The position numbers and the translations under genes are program-made. Under the pieces are notes generated by a model that worked only from the letters and a program-made list of their open reading frames with translations, searched no databases and was not told the DNA's origin. DNA of 64,000 nt from Bacillus sp. FJAT-14578 (lineage in GTDB: Bacteria > Bacillota > Bacilli > Bacillales > Bacillaceae_H), in assembly GCF_000504165.1 (NCBI RefSeq), contig NZ_AYSE01000013.1, positions 1 to 64,000 on the forward strand, written 5' to 3'. Position 1 is the first letter of the stretch. Each line of letters begins with the position of its first letter. Of the stretch, positions 9,301 to 16,999 are shown piece after piece.

Positions 9301-9550
9301 TGTTGCCTGCAGGCTTAACGCCTTCATAGTCAGTCGACAAGCTATACCCCTTGCCATTGCTTTTTTTATATTTTTCGTGATTCAGCAGCCACATCAGCCC
9401 ATTATGCTCCCGATATGTCTCATCAGGTACTGTTTTATCGATAATGAGCATGTCCAGTTGTTTGTCCGGCTTTACCTTCCAAAGAAGAAAAGGACCTGTC
9501 AACAGGGCGAGAGCGGCAAATAGAATAATAAAAAAATAACTTCTTTTCAC
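6302..9550 (-). CDS. Membrane-anchored GH2-like (TIM-barrel) protein of the exopolysaccharide cluster
   Basis: 1082 residues. I chose the GTG at 9550 because it has AGGAGG nine bases upstream and overlaps the previous stop as GTGA; the frame is open further, to 9595. An N-terminal helix (about residues 3-25, YFFIILFAALALL) anchors it outside the membrane. The middle part, about 405-760, resembles the TIM-barrel of family 2 glycoside hydrolases: GVNMGIAKPG, YTLHPPHFYEAL, a likely acid/base Glu in IGIEWDP (about 542) and a likely nucleophile in LVAEFGVP (about 692). The parts before and after are unassigned. Enzymes of this kind near a processive glycosyltransferase often trim or release the polymer. 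The exact substrate is not deducible. Confidence 0.75.
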   Translation of the reverse strand: MKRSYFFIILFAALALLTGPFLLWKVKPDKQLDMLIIDKTVPDETYREHNGLMWLLNHEKYKKSNGKGYSLSTDYEGVKPAGNKTYRADDVVKSLGKRHDVIYLADTYGIYEADVEKETDGRRSGQVYGGLSSEEADAIFSALLKQGGTFIAEFNSFASPTNEDVRTKMYDLLNLTWTGWIGRVFTDLQNGEVPVWVKDRYRQQYNQEWVFKGGGLVFVNEQDHILVIPDQQIEKEMTVKLTKQGRERWKRANDSPYRYWFDVVEANQKSEILARYEFQVNEEGKQLLESYGIPSTFPAIVHHQNSQFQTYYFAGDYADQAELPAIYQTVGFTSLKKLRLDSKSQEDRFYWNTYVPVIRDILASKYEPPSSGKVETMSKDGMTFSGKAGKDYLQIYQNGKWEDILIKGVNMGIAKPGHFPGETAITKTEYLRWFQKIGEMNANAIRVYTLHPPHFYEALYEYNQTASKPLYIFHGVWVTEQKLVDTENAFSDEVMKDFSGEIKRIVDAVHGNAEIAKIPGHAGGTYKADISKYVLGWLIGIEWDPAEVLETNRKNVQIGEYSGRYLYTKQANPFEHWLANHMDELAVYEAGKYKWQRPISFVNWPTTDLLEHPGEPLETEDMVSIDPNRIYTRDSFYPGVFASYHFYPYYPDFLNYESKYVNYEDHEGKKNNYAGYLHDMKKEHRMPLLVAEFGVPASRGLTHKNVYGMDQGMHSEQEQGEINSKLFRSIVEEDMAGGLMFTWQDEWFKRTWNTMDYDNPDRRPFWSNMQTNEQHFGLLSFDPGKFESPIYMDGQPFDWEKLDDKTVYKQKDTDGTLERLEITSDAAYMYMKIDYRGKIKTQQLNTDILLDTLSGQGQSSLPMGGSFKTDPEIDFVIQLRGEEDSRVVVDSYYDNFYYQYGHVLKLIEQQPYASKKNNSKYHPIRLALNKGFKLPNGKTIPFESYETGKLTFGNGNPKLPAFNSLADVQVNEEEGFVELRLPWPLLNVKDPSLHEVMGDLWKNGLESQHYTNGFHAAVIHYEGTDSGQTSIKDTMPAAPNGYLPVDQMYRYEWKEWEEPVYHERLKESYYITQKMYQDAVLK

Positions 9551-10977
9551 GATGAAATTCCTCCTGAAAGACCTTTTCGCTTCATCTCTCCCCACGTCTG
9601 CTTACGGCACAGCAATTGGATGACTCCTTCCAACCGCCAAAGAACGGTAAGAGGACGATACCAGAACGTTTCGGTCAAGGAATAGAAAAACAGGCGGACG
9701 ACATCACTCACTTTCGGGTATCGCCGCATGCTCCACTCTTCCAACACCACCGCAAACATCGAGAAAATCGAACCGTAAAGAACAGACAACAGCAACAGGA
9801 CAATGCCGAACTCTACGTATACACCGCCCAGAAAAAGCGATAGAAAAAAGAATAGATATCCGCCCAATTCGATGAGCGGCCCAATCGCTTCAATAAACCA
9901 AAAATATGGCAAGGAGATGAATCCGATCGACCCGTACTTTGGATTAAAGAGAAGTTTGCGGTGAGCAAGCAAACTTTCAAACAACCCCCGGTGCCAGCGG
10001 CTTCGCTGGCGCCGCAAATAAGTCATGGCCTCCGGAGCTTCCGTCCAGCAGACAGGTTCCGGAATATAGACGATTTTCTTGGTTGCTTTTTTCTCTTTTA
10101 TGAGCCGATGGAGGCGAACGACAAGTTCCATATCCTCGCCGACGGTGTCCCGCTTGTATCCGCCCGCTTCCAACACCCAGCTTTTAGAGAAAACGCCGAA
10201 TGCCCCTGACACGATAAGAAGCCAATTGCGATAGCTGAGTCCGATTCTTCCCATTAAAAAAGCACGCAAATATTCAATGACTTGGAGTACGACGAGTGGA
10301 TTTTTGGATAATCCGATTTCAAGCATCTGCCCGCCTTCGATTTTGCAGCCGTTCGCAATTCGGATACTGCCTCCTGAGGCAATGACTTCCCCATTTGAGT
10401 CGACAATTGGCTTCATCACTTTCAAGAAAGCGTCCTGCTCAAGAATGGAATCCCCATCCAGTGAACAAAAGTAAGGATAATTCGATAGGTTCAACCCTGC
10501 ATTGAGTGCGTCTGCCTTCCCACCGTTGTCTTTATCAATCACATATAGGTTTTCAAATATATCCGAGCGGTACACCCTTCGAATGGGTTGGGTCTGAATA
10601 TTCGTTTGCACCACCTTGCGTACTGCTTTCATGTTGAATTTCTCGATCATCACGGCCATCGTATCGTCTTTCGATCCGTCGTTAATGACGATGATTTCAA
10701 ATTCGGGATAATGGATATTCAACAATGAACGAACACTATCATAAATACCCGCCTCTTCATTATAGGCGGGCACCAAAATGGAAATCGGCTTTGTGGCCCC
10801 TTCCGTCATCAGCTCTTCATACATTTCATATTTATTTAACCGAAGTTCTTTTCGCAGCTGCCGAAAGGAGAATAAAAGCATCAAGCTATAAAAACAAATG
10901 ATGAACACCATGTAAACGAGTATAAACCAGCCAAAAGCCTCGACAAATCTCAGCCAAGCTTGAATGAATAATTCCAT
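9547..10977 (-). CDS. Processive family-2 glycosyltransferase
   Basis: 476 residues. The start ATG 10977 overlaps the stop of the HEAT-protein gene by one base (TAATG), with GGAGAGG upstream; an in-frame ATG at 10998 is less likely. It has an N-terminal membrane helix (residues about 8-33), then a GT-A domain with VPAYNEE, CSLDGDS (the DxD), GEDMELVVR and QRSRWHRG (the QxxRW motif of processive synthases such as cellulose, hyaluronan and poly-GlcNAc synthases), and several C-terminal membrane helices. It should polymerise a polysaccharide from a UDP-sugar at the inner face of the membrane and extrude it. No PilZ domain is present, so any c-di-GMP control must be indirect. It is coupled to its neighbours by overlaps on both sides. 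Confidence 0.85.
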   Translation of the reverse strand: MELFIQAWLRFVEAFGWFILVYMVFIICFYSLMLLFSFRQLRKELRLNKYEMYEELMTEGATKPISILVPAYNEEAGIYDSVRSLLNIHYPEFEIIVINDGSKDDTMAVMIEKFNMKAVRKVVQTNIQTQPIRRVYRSDIFENLYVIDKDNGGKADALNAGLNLSNYPYFCSLDGDSILEQDAFLKVMKPIVDSNGEVIASGGSIRIANGCKIEGGQMLEIGLSKNPLVVLQVIEYLRAFLMGRIGLSYRNWLLIVSGAFGVFSKSWVLEAGGYKRDTVGEDMELVVRLHRLIKEKKATKKIVYIPEPVCWTEAPEAMTYLRRQRSRWHRGLFESLLAHRKLLFNPKYGSIGFISLPYFWFIEAIGPLIELGGYLFFFLSLFLGGVYVEFGIVLLLLSVLYGSIFSMFAVVLEEWSMRRYPKVSDVVRLFFYSLTETFWYRPLTVLWRLEGVIQLLCRKQTWGEMKRKGLSGGISS

Positions 10978-12014
10978 TACGATATCCTCTCCAGCCATTC
11001 TAGTGCCATATCTTTTGCATATCGATCAGCCGTTTTTTCTGCAACTTCATACAAAAGCTGCTTGGCCTGTTTGTATTTATATAAGGAATGTCCCGCCTCA
11101 TACCGCACTCTCCACACACGATCTTCAATAAGACGGTATAGGAGGGGAATTTCTCGTTCTGTGCAAAGATTGCTGATAATTTTTGCCGTCATGAGCCGCT
11201 CCTCCCATTTTTGGGAAAAGGCCGTTTCATGCAAAATGGACACATCGTTCATATGCCCCAAAAGGGAGATGGCTTTTAATGCGCGAATCCTCTCTTCTCC
11301 TTTTTGTCCGCGGGCGACTTGCTCAAGCAGCGGCAAATAGTTAAGACGTTTTTCAAAGCCAATCGTTTCGAGCACCGCAAGTCGGTATTTCTCTTCAAGC
11401 TCACTATAATAGGAGGCTATCTCTTGAAAATATTCATTCTCCAACTCCTGCAAAATCGTCCTTAATTCATAGACGGTCAAGGAATGGACATAACGTGATA
11501 CAACCGACAGAACACGCGGATTTTGAGACTGGGCCAATATTTTACATGATAAAAATACTTCCCGGTCTTCGATTTCCTTTTCCAATAAACGAACAATGTC
11601 GTCGTTCAACTCAGAAATCCGAAAATCCAAAATTCGGTACAGTGTATTAACGCGAATGCTTCCATTCCGATGATGGAGCTGTCTTTTGTAATAAGGCAAA
11701 AAATAAGAGGTGGTATATTCCGTCACCCTTGCTTCCACCTCTTCACCTTTAAATAAATCCAAAAAATTTATGAGGAGTTTTTCCAATGCAGTCCGCTCCA
11801 AATTGGTGGTGGGGGTAAGTTTCCTGCTCCTTATACCTTTTTGCAGATACATAAACAGCACTTGCTGCTTTTTTTTCATGATTTCAGCAATCCGTCTTTC
11901 CTTTCGCCCGATCAACACCTTACGAATAATGAGATAACCGAGAAGCAAGAGAAGCAAAGTGATTAGAAAAACCGTCAAAGACACCAGAAAGATAATTTCG
12001 TTTTTCATGTTCAT
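10977..12014 (-). CDS. Membrane-anchored HEAT-repeat protein
   Basis: 345 residues with one N-terminal transmembrane helix (about 7-30, with a leucine run) followed by a basic cytoplasmic segment and alpha-helical HEAT-type repeats (for example EELRTILQELENEYFQEI, AISLLGHMNDVSIL and WRVRYEAGHSLYKY). HEAT repeats are protein-binding scaffolds. Placed between the diguanylate cyclase and the glycosyltransferase, it could link c-di-GMP synthesis to the synthase. It starts at ATG 12014, overlapping the cyclase stop as ATGA. The function is inferred from context only. Confidence 0.7.
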   Translation of the reverse strand: MNMKNEIIFLVSLTVFLITLLLLLLGYLIIRKVLIGRKERRIAEIMKKKQQVLFMYLQKGIRSRKLTPTTNLERTALEKLLINFLDLFKGEEVEARVTEYTTSYFLPYYKRQLHHRNGSIRVNTLYRILDFRISELNDDIVRLLEKEIEDREVFLSCKILAQSQNPRVLSVVSRYVHSLTVYELRTILQELENEYFQEIASYYSELEEKYRLAVLETIGFEKRLNYLPLLEQVARGQKGEERIRALKAISLLGHMNDVSILHETAFSQKWEERLMTAKIISNLCTEREIPLLYRLIEDRVWRVRYEAGHSLYKYKQAKQLLYEVAEKTADRYAKDMALEWLERIS

Positions 12015-13651
12015 TGCATCCTTTGGATTAACCCTTTGATTCGCGCTTCCAGTTCTGCTGTGCTGAACGGCTTTGTCATATAGTCATCCGCTCCAAGGTT
12101 CAATGCTCTTACAATATCTGATTCCCGCTTTCTTGCCGTCAGCATTAACACCGTGTAGCGGCGGGAGTTAGGCAAAGAACGGATACGCTGCAATACTTCC
12201 AATCCATCCATCTGCGGCATCACGCCATCTAACAGGACGAGATAGGAGTGCTCTGTTTGCGACCATGCATCTTGAAAAAACGAGCGGCCGCCATCAAAAA
12301 GTTTGGTTTCCAATTCATATTTTTCCAGAGACAGGCCATTTAAAAAATAGGAGATTGATTCTCTCATAATCTCTGAATCATCGATCACCGCCACTTTCAA
12401 TTTAGTGGACTCATACTGTTCAAGCTCTTGTATCAAATAACACTCTACTTGCTTTCTTCCGTTTTTCTTTGCTTTATATAAAGCGGAGTCAGCAAATTGA
12501 ACGGCCTTTGCCAAATGCATGTCTCCGTCTCTTATTTCATAAATCCCGGCTGAAAAGGTAATGGATAATTCGTGGTGATCAATCTGAATGGTCTGTGACG
12601 AAAAATCTTGAAGCAGCTGCTCCATCCGTTCTTTCGCTTCCTCCGCCGAAGTGTGGGGCAGCAATAAGAGAAACTCCTCCCCTCCATAACGGACAACTCG
12701 ATCTTCCGGGCGTGACGACCCTTTTAAAAATTCTGCAAATCCAGATAAAACCACATCACCTGCTACATGACCATATGTATCATTGACACTCTTGAAATGG
12801 TCGATGTCTAAAATGGCAAGGCAAAGCGGCTTGCTTGAATGTCGATGCTCGGCTAACACGCGTTCATATTCCATCGTTAAAAAGCGGCGATTATATACTT
12901 TAGTCAGTTCATCCAATAACAAAGACTCGCCGATTAACAGTCTGCGGTCAAGATGGCGCTTTAAGCGGACAAGAAATTCATCCATATCAAAAGGCTTTCC
13001 GATGAAATCGTCGGCTCCCATCTCAAAGCTTTTGATTCTCGTTTCTTTCCGGTCATCGACACTCATGACAATAGTTGAAACAAATCTCTTTTTGATTTGC
13101 GCTTGAAATTCCTCCATAATGGTCAATCCGTTGTCGTCCGAAACGAGAATATCCAATATTAAACAATCCGGATTAAAATCATAAAATAAAGAAAGGCCCT
13201 TGCGGACATCTGAAGCAACAAGCACTAAATACCCTTCCTGCTCTAATCGGTCCTTTAAATAAATAAGCAAAGATATATCGTCGTCCACAATTAAAATTAA
13301 TGGGGCGTTTTTTCGCTTTAGCATGGGCTGTTCATTTGCTTCAATCGACAGAGAATCAGCCTTATGTATAGAAGAAGACAGCTCAAGTGCTAAAGGAAAA
13401 ATAAAATCGAGAGCTTCTTGCTTTGGCCAAACAGGGCGCATATCTTTTTCCAACTTATCCAGCAGCAAACTAGCAATCTGAGAAATACGTCCTAGATTAA
13501 TGACGCCAGCCGTTCCTTTAATCGAGTGTAAAAATGGATAGATTTCTTCCCTCTCAATCTCTATGCCAGCTCTATCTTCCCACGCTCTGAGCTGCTTATG
13601 GACATTATCCAGGAGCTTGCTTTGGTATTTTGCTAAACGATTTTTCTCCAT
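12011..13651 (-). CDS. Diguanylate cyclase with Hpt and two receiver domains
   Basis: 546 residues from ATG 13651 (AGGGAG upstream); an upstream in-frame ATG at 13690 lacks a ribosome site. Residues about 1-100 form an Hpt domain with phosphotransfer His42 (FLHSIKGTAG). Residues 118-235 are a receiver with Asp167. Residues 245-410 are a GGDEF domain with the catalytic GGEEF at 323-327 and an intact RxxD inhibitory site (RPED, 314-317) five residues before it. Residues 418-546 are a second receiver with Asp475 (LLDGVMP). It should make c-di-GMP from two GTP, with product inhibition, under phosphorelay control. Having both Hpt and receivers, it can accept phosphate from the hybrid kinase encoded at 2657-5530. 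It is first in the overlapping run of polysaccharide genes. Confidence 0.88.
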   Translation of the reverse strand: MEKNRLAKYQSKLLDNVHKQLRAWEDRAGIEIEREEIYPFLHSIKGTAGVINLGRISQIASLLLDKLEKDMRPVWPKQEALDFIFPLALELSSSIHKADSLSIEANEQPMLKRKNAPLILIVDDDISLLIYLKDRLEQEGYLVLVASDVRKGLSLFYDFNPDCLILDILVSDDNGLTIMEEFQAQIKKRFVSTIVMSVDDRKETRIKSFEMGADDFIGKPFDMDEFLVRLKRHLDRRLLIGESLLLDELTKVYNRRFLTMEYERVLAEHRHSSKPLCLAILDIDHFKSVNDTYGHVAGDVVLSGFAEFLKGSSRPEDRVVRYGGEEFLLLLPHTSAEEAKERMEQLLQDFSSQTIQIDHHELSITFSAGIYEIRDGDMHLAKAVQFADSALYKAKKNGRKQVECYLIQELEQYESTKLKVAVIDDSEIMRESISYFLNGLSLEKYELETKLFDGGRSFFQDAWSQTEHSYLVLLDGVMPQMDGLEVLQRIRSLPNSRRYTVLMLTARKRESDIVRALNLGADDYMTKPFSTAELEARIKGLIQRMQ

Positions 13652-13800
13652 AAAAAAATCTCCCTTTTTGCATAACAGTAACTTAATCATGGCATAACTT
13701 TTGGCCTAATTCAATGGTGGATTCGACGTATTTCGACCCTTGTAAAAATTTCCTTATTTTTAAAGTTATACCCTTATTACGCAGGAGGGTCTAACTATAA

Positions 13801-13900
13801 CAAATAGACATGGGCAAAGAACGCCCATGTCTATTTGTTTACGCATAAGCGGTCGGCAGGAGCCCTTACGGACTCTTGCCAACCGCCTGTACGAGAATTT
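13801..13900. repeat. Tandem double-hairpin element, copy 3 (inverted)
   Basis: The same family as 2549-2660 in the opposite orientation. One hairpin is at 13801-13837 (stem CAAATAGACATGGGC, loop AAAGAAC) and a second, imperfect one follows at about 13842-13895, beginning CGCATAAGCGG. On the minus strand the order and the loop (GTTCTTT) match copy 1. It lies between the symporter stop (13921) and the cyclase start (13651), where it may also terminate symporter transcription. Confidence 0.7.
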
Positions 13901-13920
13901 TTACAGTTTTACTTTAATGA

Positions 13921-15321
13921 TTACAGGTCCTCGCCTATTTGCTGAGGAATTTCTTTATTTTTGGCTAGCAAAGCAAATCCAACCATGACGATGATGCTGC
14001 TTGCAATTCCATAGATAATCGGATTAGTTGAGGAAAGTCCCTCTATAAGTAATCCAGCTATCACAACAGCGGTACTGACAATGATGGAACAAACTCCCGC
14101 TTTCGGATGAATGTTTTTCCAAAAGAGAGCGGCTACAAATGGAACAAAAATAGCTCCTGACAAGATGGCATAAGCTACATCCAACGCGACTAATACATCT
14201 TGTATCCAAATTGCAAAGATGATTGCGATCACGCCTACACCCAATGTGTTAAGTCTGGTCATTAACAAATATTTTTTTTCTGATATGTTTTTAAACCAAA
14301 GTTTTTTCATAATGTCATTGCTGATAAGAGTGGAAGAAGCAAGTAAAGTACCGGAAGCTGTTGACATTAATGCCGAACAAACCCCTGCAAGCACGATGCC
14401 TAATAAGCCTTGAGGAAGGATTTGAATGGCCAACGCAGCAAATGTGCTCTGAGAGCTTTCGGCGCTTGGCAAAAGGAGAAACGCACACATCCCAATAACA
14501 CTCCCTGCCACTGCATACGCAATACTGTAAAGGCCCGCAAAGATGGAGCCATTTCTGGCGATTTTCTCTGTCTTGGCTGTAAAAACACGCTGCCAAATAT
14601 CTTGAGATACCGCCATTCCCAAAGTATACAGAAGGAAGTATTGAAAAATCTGACCATATCCGATTGATGACAGATCAAAATGCGATTTTGGCAATCCCGC
14701 TACAAGTTCTTTCATTCCCCCAACCTCAGACACACTAATAGGAAGCATAAAGAAGAAAATCGCAACAGTCATAACGACGAATTGAATAATATCCGTTACG
14801 GTAACACTCCACATGCCGCCTAAAATCGTATAAAACAAGACGACAAAGCCTCCAATCAACATCGAAGCCGTCATATTCCAATCCAATAAGGTATGAATAA
14901 TGGTTCCCATCCCGATCACCTGTGTAACAGAAATCATTAATGTATAAATGGCAGCGACTATAGCACTAATGACCTGCGCCTCTGAATTGTAGCGTTTTCC
15001 TAAAAGCTCACTAATCGTGCTAACATTTAACGAAGAAATCCGCTTAATGAAAATCGTGCCCAAAGCAATAATCCCCAAGCCGATCATCGTCACAAACCAA
15101 ATACCTGAGATCCCGTGTTCGTATCCGAGTTGAGCCGTTCCTATTGTTGATGCTCCCCCTAAAATGACGGCAGACAAGCAGCCAAGATACATAAACATGC
15201 CTAAATTTCTTCCGGCAAGAATAAATTCCTCCGAAGATTTTGCCTTAAAAGACCCGATAATACCTGCGATGACCAAAACTCCAAAATAAGCGAGAATAAC
15301 CGTCATATCTAATACACTCAT
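13921..15321 (-). CDS. Sodium:solute symporter (SSS family)
   Basis: 466 residues, start ATG 15321 with GGAGGG upstream; an in-frame ATG lies at 15336. About 13 hydrophobic segments span the protein. The N-terminal part shows the SSS signature region (SSEEFILAGRNLGMFMYLGCLSAVILGGAST) seen in proline, pantothenate and amino-acid symporters. It should import a small organic acid or amino acid with Na+. Its position downstream of an aminotransferase and a sigma-54 activator suggests a substrate of that pathway (GABA or a related omega-amino acid). A cre-like site and a hairpin separate it from the aminotransferase, so it may be partly independent. Confidence 0.8.
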   Translation of the reverse strand: MSVLDMTVILAYFGVLVIAGIIGSFKAKSSEEFILAGRNLGMFMYLGCLSAVILGGASTIGTAQLGYEHGISGIWFVTMIGLGIIALGTIFIKRISSLNVSTISELLGKRYNSEAQVISAIVAAIYTLMISVTQVIGMGTIIHTLLDWNMTASMLIGGFVVLFYTILGGMWSVTVTDIIQFVVMTVAIFFFMLPISVSEVGGMKELVAGLPKSHFDLSSIGYGQIFQYFLLYTLGMAVSQDIWQRVFTAKTEKIARNGSIFAGLYSIAYAVAGSVIGMCAFLLLPSAESSQSTFAALAIQILPQGLLGIVLAGVCSALMSTASGTLLASSTLISNDIMKKLWFKNISEKKYLLMTRLNTLGVGVIAIIFAIWIQDVLVALDVAYAILSGAIFVPFVAALFWKNIHPKAGVCSIIVSTAVVIAGLLIEGLSSTNPIIYGIASSIIVMVGFALLAKNKEIPQQIGEDL

Positions 15322-15360
15322 CGTCTTTCCCTCCATTTAAACGAAATGACCAGCTATATT

Positions 15361-15374
15361 TTAAAGCGCTTACA
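15361..15374. promoter_or_regulatory. cre-like site upstream of the symporter
   Basis: TTAAAGCGCTTACA matches the Bacillus cre consensus TGWAAGCGNTWNCA at 13 of 14 positions. It lies 40 bases before the symporter start codon, fitting carbon-catabolite control by CcpA. LacI-family repressors encoded in this window could bind a similar sequence. Confidence 0.55.
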
Positions 15375-15390
15375 ATTTGTCATTTCTTCT

Positions 15391-15418
15391 AAATCCTACT
15401 CCTGCAAGAGTAGGATTT
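15391..15418. terminator. Hairpin between aminotransferase and symporter genes
   Basis: AAATCCTACTC pairs with GAGTAGGATTT around CTGCAA. Only a short T-run follows on either strand, so it may attenuate read-through from the sigma-54 promoter into the symporter, or stabilise the upstream transcript. Confidence 0.45.
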
Positions 15419-15440
15419 TAGAAGTTTAACTGTTCATGTT

Positions 15441-16781
15441 TTATACATGTTGAATTCTTTCTAGTTGAATGTTCGCTTGTCTTTCCACTTCTGTTATAAC
15501 CTCATCCAAAATTTGAATTCCGGTATCAATTTCTTGCTGGTTCACCGTTAATGGAGGAATCATGCGAATGACTTCTCCGCTGTTGCCGCATAAGTAGAAT
15601 AAAACTCCCTTTTGTAAGCATTTGTCCAGAATATCCAGCAGCATTTGTCCATTAGGTTTTTTTGTATATGGATCGATGATTTCAATCCCAATCATAAGGC
15701 CAACTGCACGCACGCTGCCAATAACAGGGTGCTTATCCTGCAGCATTTTCAGCTTGCTTGCGGCATACTCCCCCATTATTTTGGAGTTGGTGATAAGGTT
15801 TTCCTCTTTTAACACTTCCAGCGTGGCTAAAGCAGCCGAACAAGCGATGGGATTTCCGCCGAATGTCGTACCATGGCTGCCAATCGGCCATTTTTCCATC
15901 AGGGCTTTAGAGGCGACGGTAGCACTTAACGGCAATCCTGAAGCGATTCCCTTTGCAATCGCCATGATATCGGGAGTGACATCAAATGTTTGAGAAGCAA
16001 ACCAATGACCGGTTCTTCCAAAGCCGGTTTGAACTTCGTCAAAGATGAGTAAAATACCATGCTGATTACAAACTTCTCTGATTTTTTTCAACCACCCTTT
16101 CGGAGGAATGATATATCCGCCTTCTCCGAGAACAGGTTCTACAATCATGCAGGCGACTTCTTCCGGTGTGACTTGATGGTTAAAAAGGGTCTCAAAGTCT
16201 TTTTCAAGTTTTTTTACACAAAATTCCTCTGGATCTCGATCATCAGGACACTCTGATGCATCTGCATAAGGAACCTGATAAACAAGTCCCGTTGGCTGTA
16301 AAAATTTACGATATTTGCTTTTGGATGTCGTCACACTTAACGCTCCAAGTGAACGCCCATGAAAGCAGCCCATAAAAGATACGACATAAGGCCTTTTTGT
16401 CACATGTTTCGCTAATTTAATGGCCCCTTCAATGGCTTCTGTGCCGCTATTGGCAAAGAAGAAGCAGTCAAGCCCTTTAGGAAGTACTGTTTTTAACTCT
16501 TCTGCCAGCTTAAGAATAGACTCATACATAATGACTCCAGAGGGTCCATGCATTAAGTAATCAACGGCTTCTTTAATTGCCTGTACAACCTTCGGATGTC
16601 GATGACCCGTGTTTGCCGTTGCGATTCCCGATGTAAAATCTAAGTATTTTTTACCGTCCAATCCGTAATAATAGCATCCTTCAGCTTTTAATACAGGGAG
16701 ATTCGGGTGGTCTTTGGCCATACTTGGGGCCAGCAAATCCGATAAATGCCCCATTAAATGATTGAATGTTGTTTCTGTCAT
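15441..16781 (-). CDS. gabT: Class III aminotransferase, GABA aminotransferase-like
   Basis: 446 residues, start ATG 16781. This PLP enzyme has fold-type I class III motifs: [19 protein letters not shown], the cofactor-binding Asp248 in [12 protein letters not shown] and the Schiff-base Lys277 in [11 protein letters not shown]. The family transfers an omega-amino group to 2-oxoglutarate. GABA is the best guess because sigma-54 regulators with PAS domains control gabT in related bacilli, but ornithine- or other omega-amino-acid specificity cannot be excluded. It lies directly behind a -24/-12 promoter and ahead of a symporter gene. No succinate-semialdehyde dehydrogenase gene is adjacent. Confidence 0.78.
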   Translation of the reverse strand: MTETTFNHLMGHLSDLLAPSMAKDHPNLPVLKAEGCYYYGLDGKKYLDFTSGIATANTGHRHPKVVQAIKEAVDYLMHGPSGVIMYESILKLAEELKTVLPKGLDCFFFANSGTEAIEGAIKLAKHVTKRPYVVSFMGCFHGRSLGALSVTTSKSKYRKFLQPTGLVYQVPYADASECPDDRDPEEFCVKKLEKDFETLFNHQVTPEEVACMIVEPVLGEGGYIIPPKGWLKKIREVCNQHGILLIFDEVQTGFGRTGHWFASQTFDVTPDIMAIAKGIASGLPLSATVASKALMEKWPIGSHGTTFGGNPIACSAALATLEVLKEENLITNSKIMGEYAASKLKMLQDKHPVIGSVRAVGLMIGIEIIDPYTKKPNGQMLLDILDKCLQKGVLFYLCGNSGEVIRMIPPLTVNQQEIDTGIQILDEVITEVERQANIQLERIQHV

Positions 16782-16842
16782 GAAACATCCTCCTCACACT
16801 ATGTTGGATAAGTAGACTAAAAAGTCTTCTACCCTTCATACA

Positions 16843-16860
16843 TGCAAGAATCATGCCAAA
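16843..16860 (-). promoter_or_regulatory. Sigma-54 (-24/-12) promoter of the aminotransferase gene
   Basis: On the minus strand, TTTGGCATGATTCTTGCA contains TGGCAT, five bases, then TTGC, matching the SigL consensus TGGCAC-N5-TTGC. It ends 62 bases before the aminotransferase start codon, and the sigma-54 activator gene lies just upstream. Confidence 0.8.
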
Positions 16861-16875
16861 CTATATAAGATCGAT

Positions 16876-16936
16876 TTAGAAAATGGGGCATGACCAAAGA
16901 GCGGCCATGCCCCATTTTCTAAACCTTTGAGGGTCG
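16876..16936. repeat. Double-hairpin family, partial copy 4 (inverted)
   Basis: Read on the minus strand: CCCTCAAAGGTTT, then a 15-bp stem AGAAAATGGGGCATG with loop GCCGCTCTTTGGT, ending CTAAATCGA. This is the leader and hairpin 2 of the family; hairpin 1 is missing. It sits 16-60 bases upstream of the -24 element, where activator-binding sites would be expected. Confidence 0.7.
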
Positions 16937-16999
16937 ATCCAAGATGTCTAAATAATCGTTTATGAACTCTTCTCAATTGAATATAGAGGTGTCAAGTTA

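Noticed and set aside
9550..9595. Upstream start for the GH2-like gene at 9595
   Set aside because: It would overlap the glycosyltransferase gene by 49 bases without a ribosome site; the GTG at 9550 has AGGAGG and places the membrane helix at the N-terminus.
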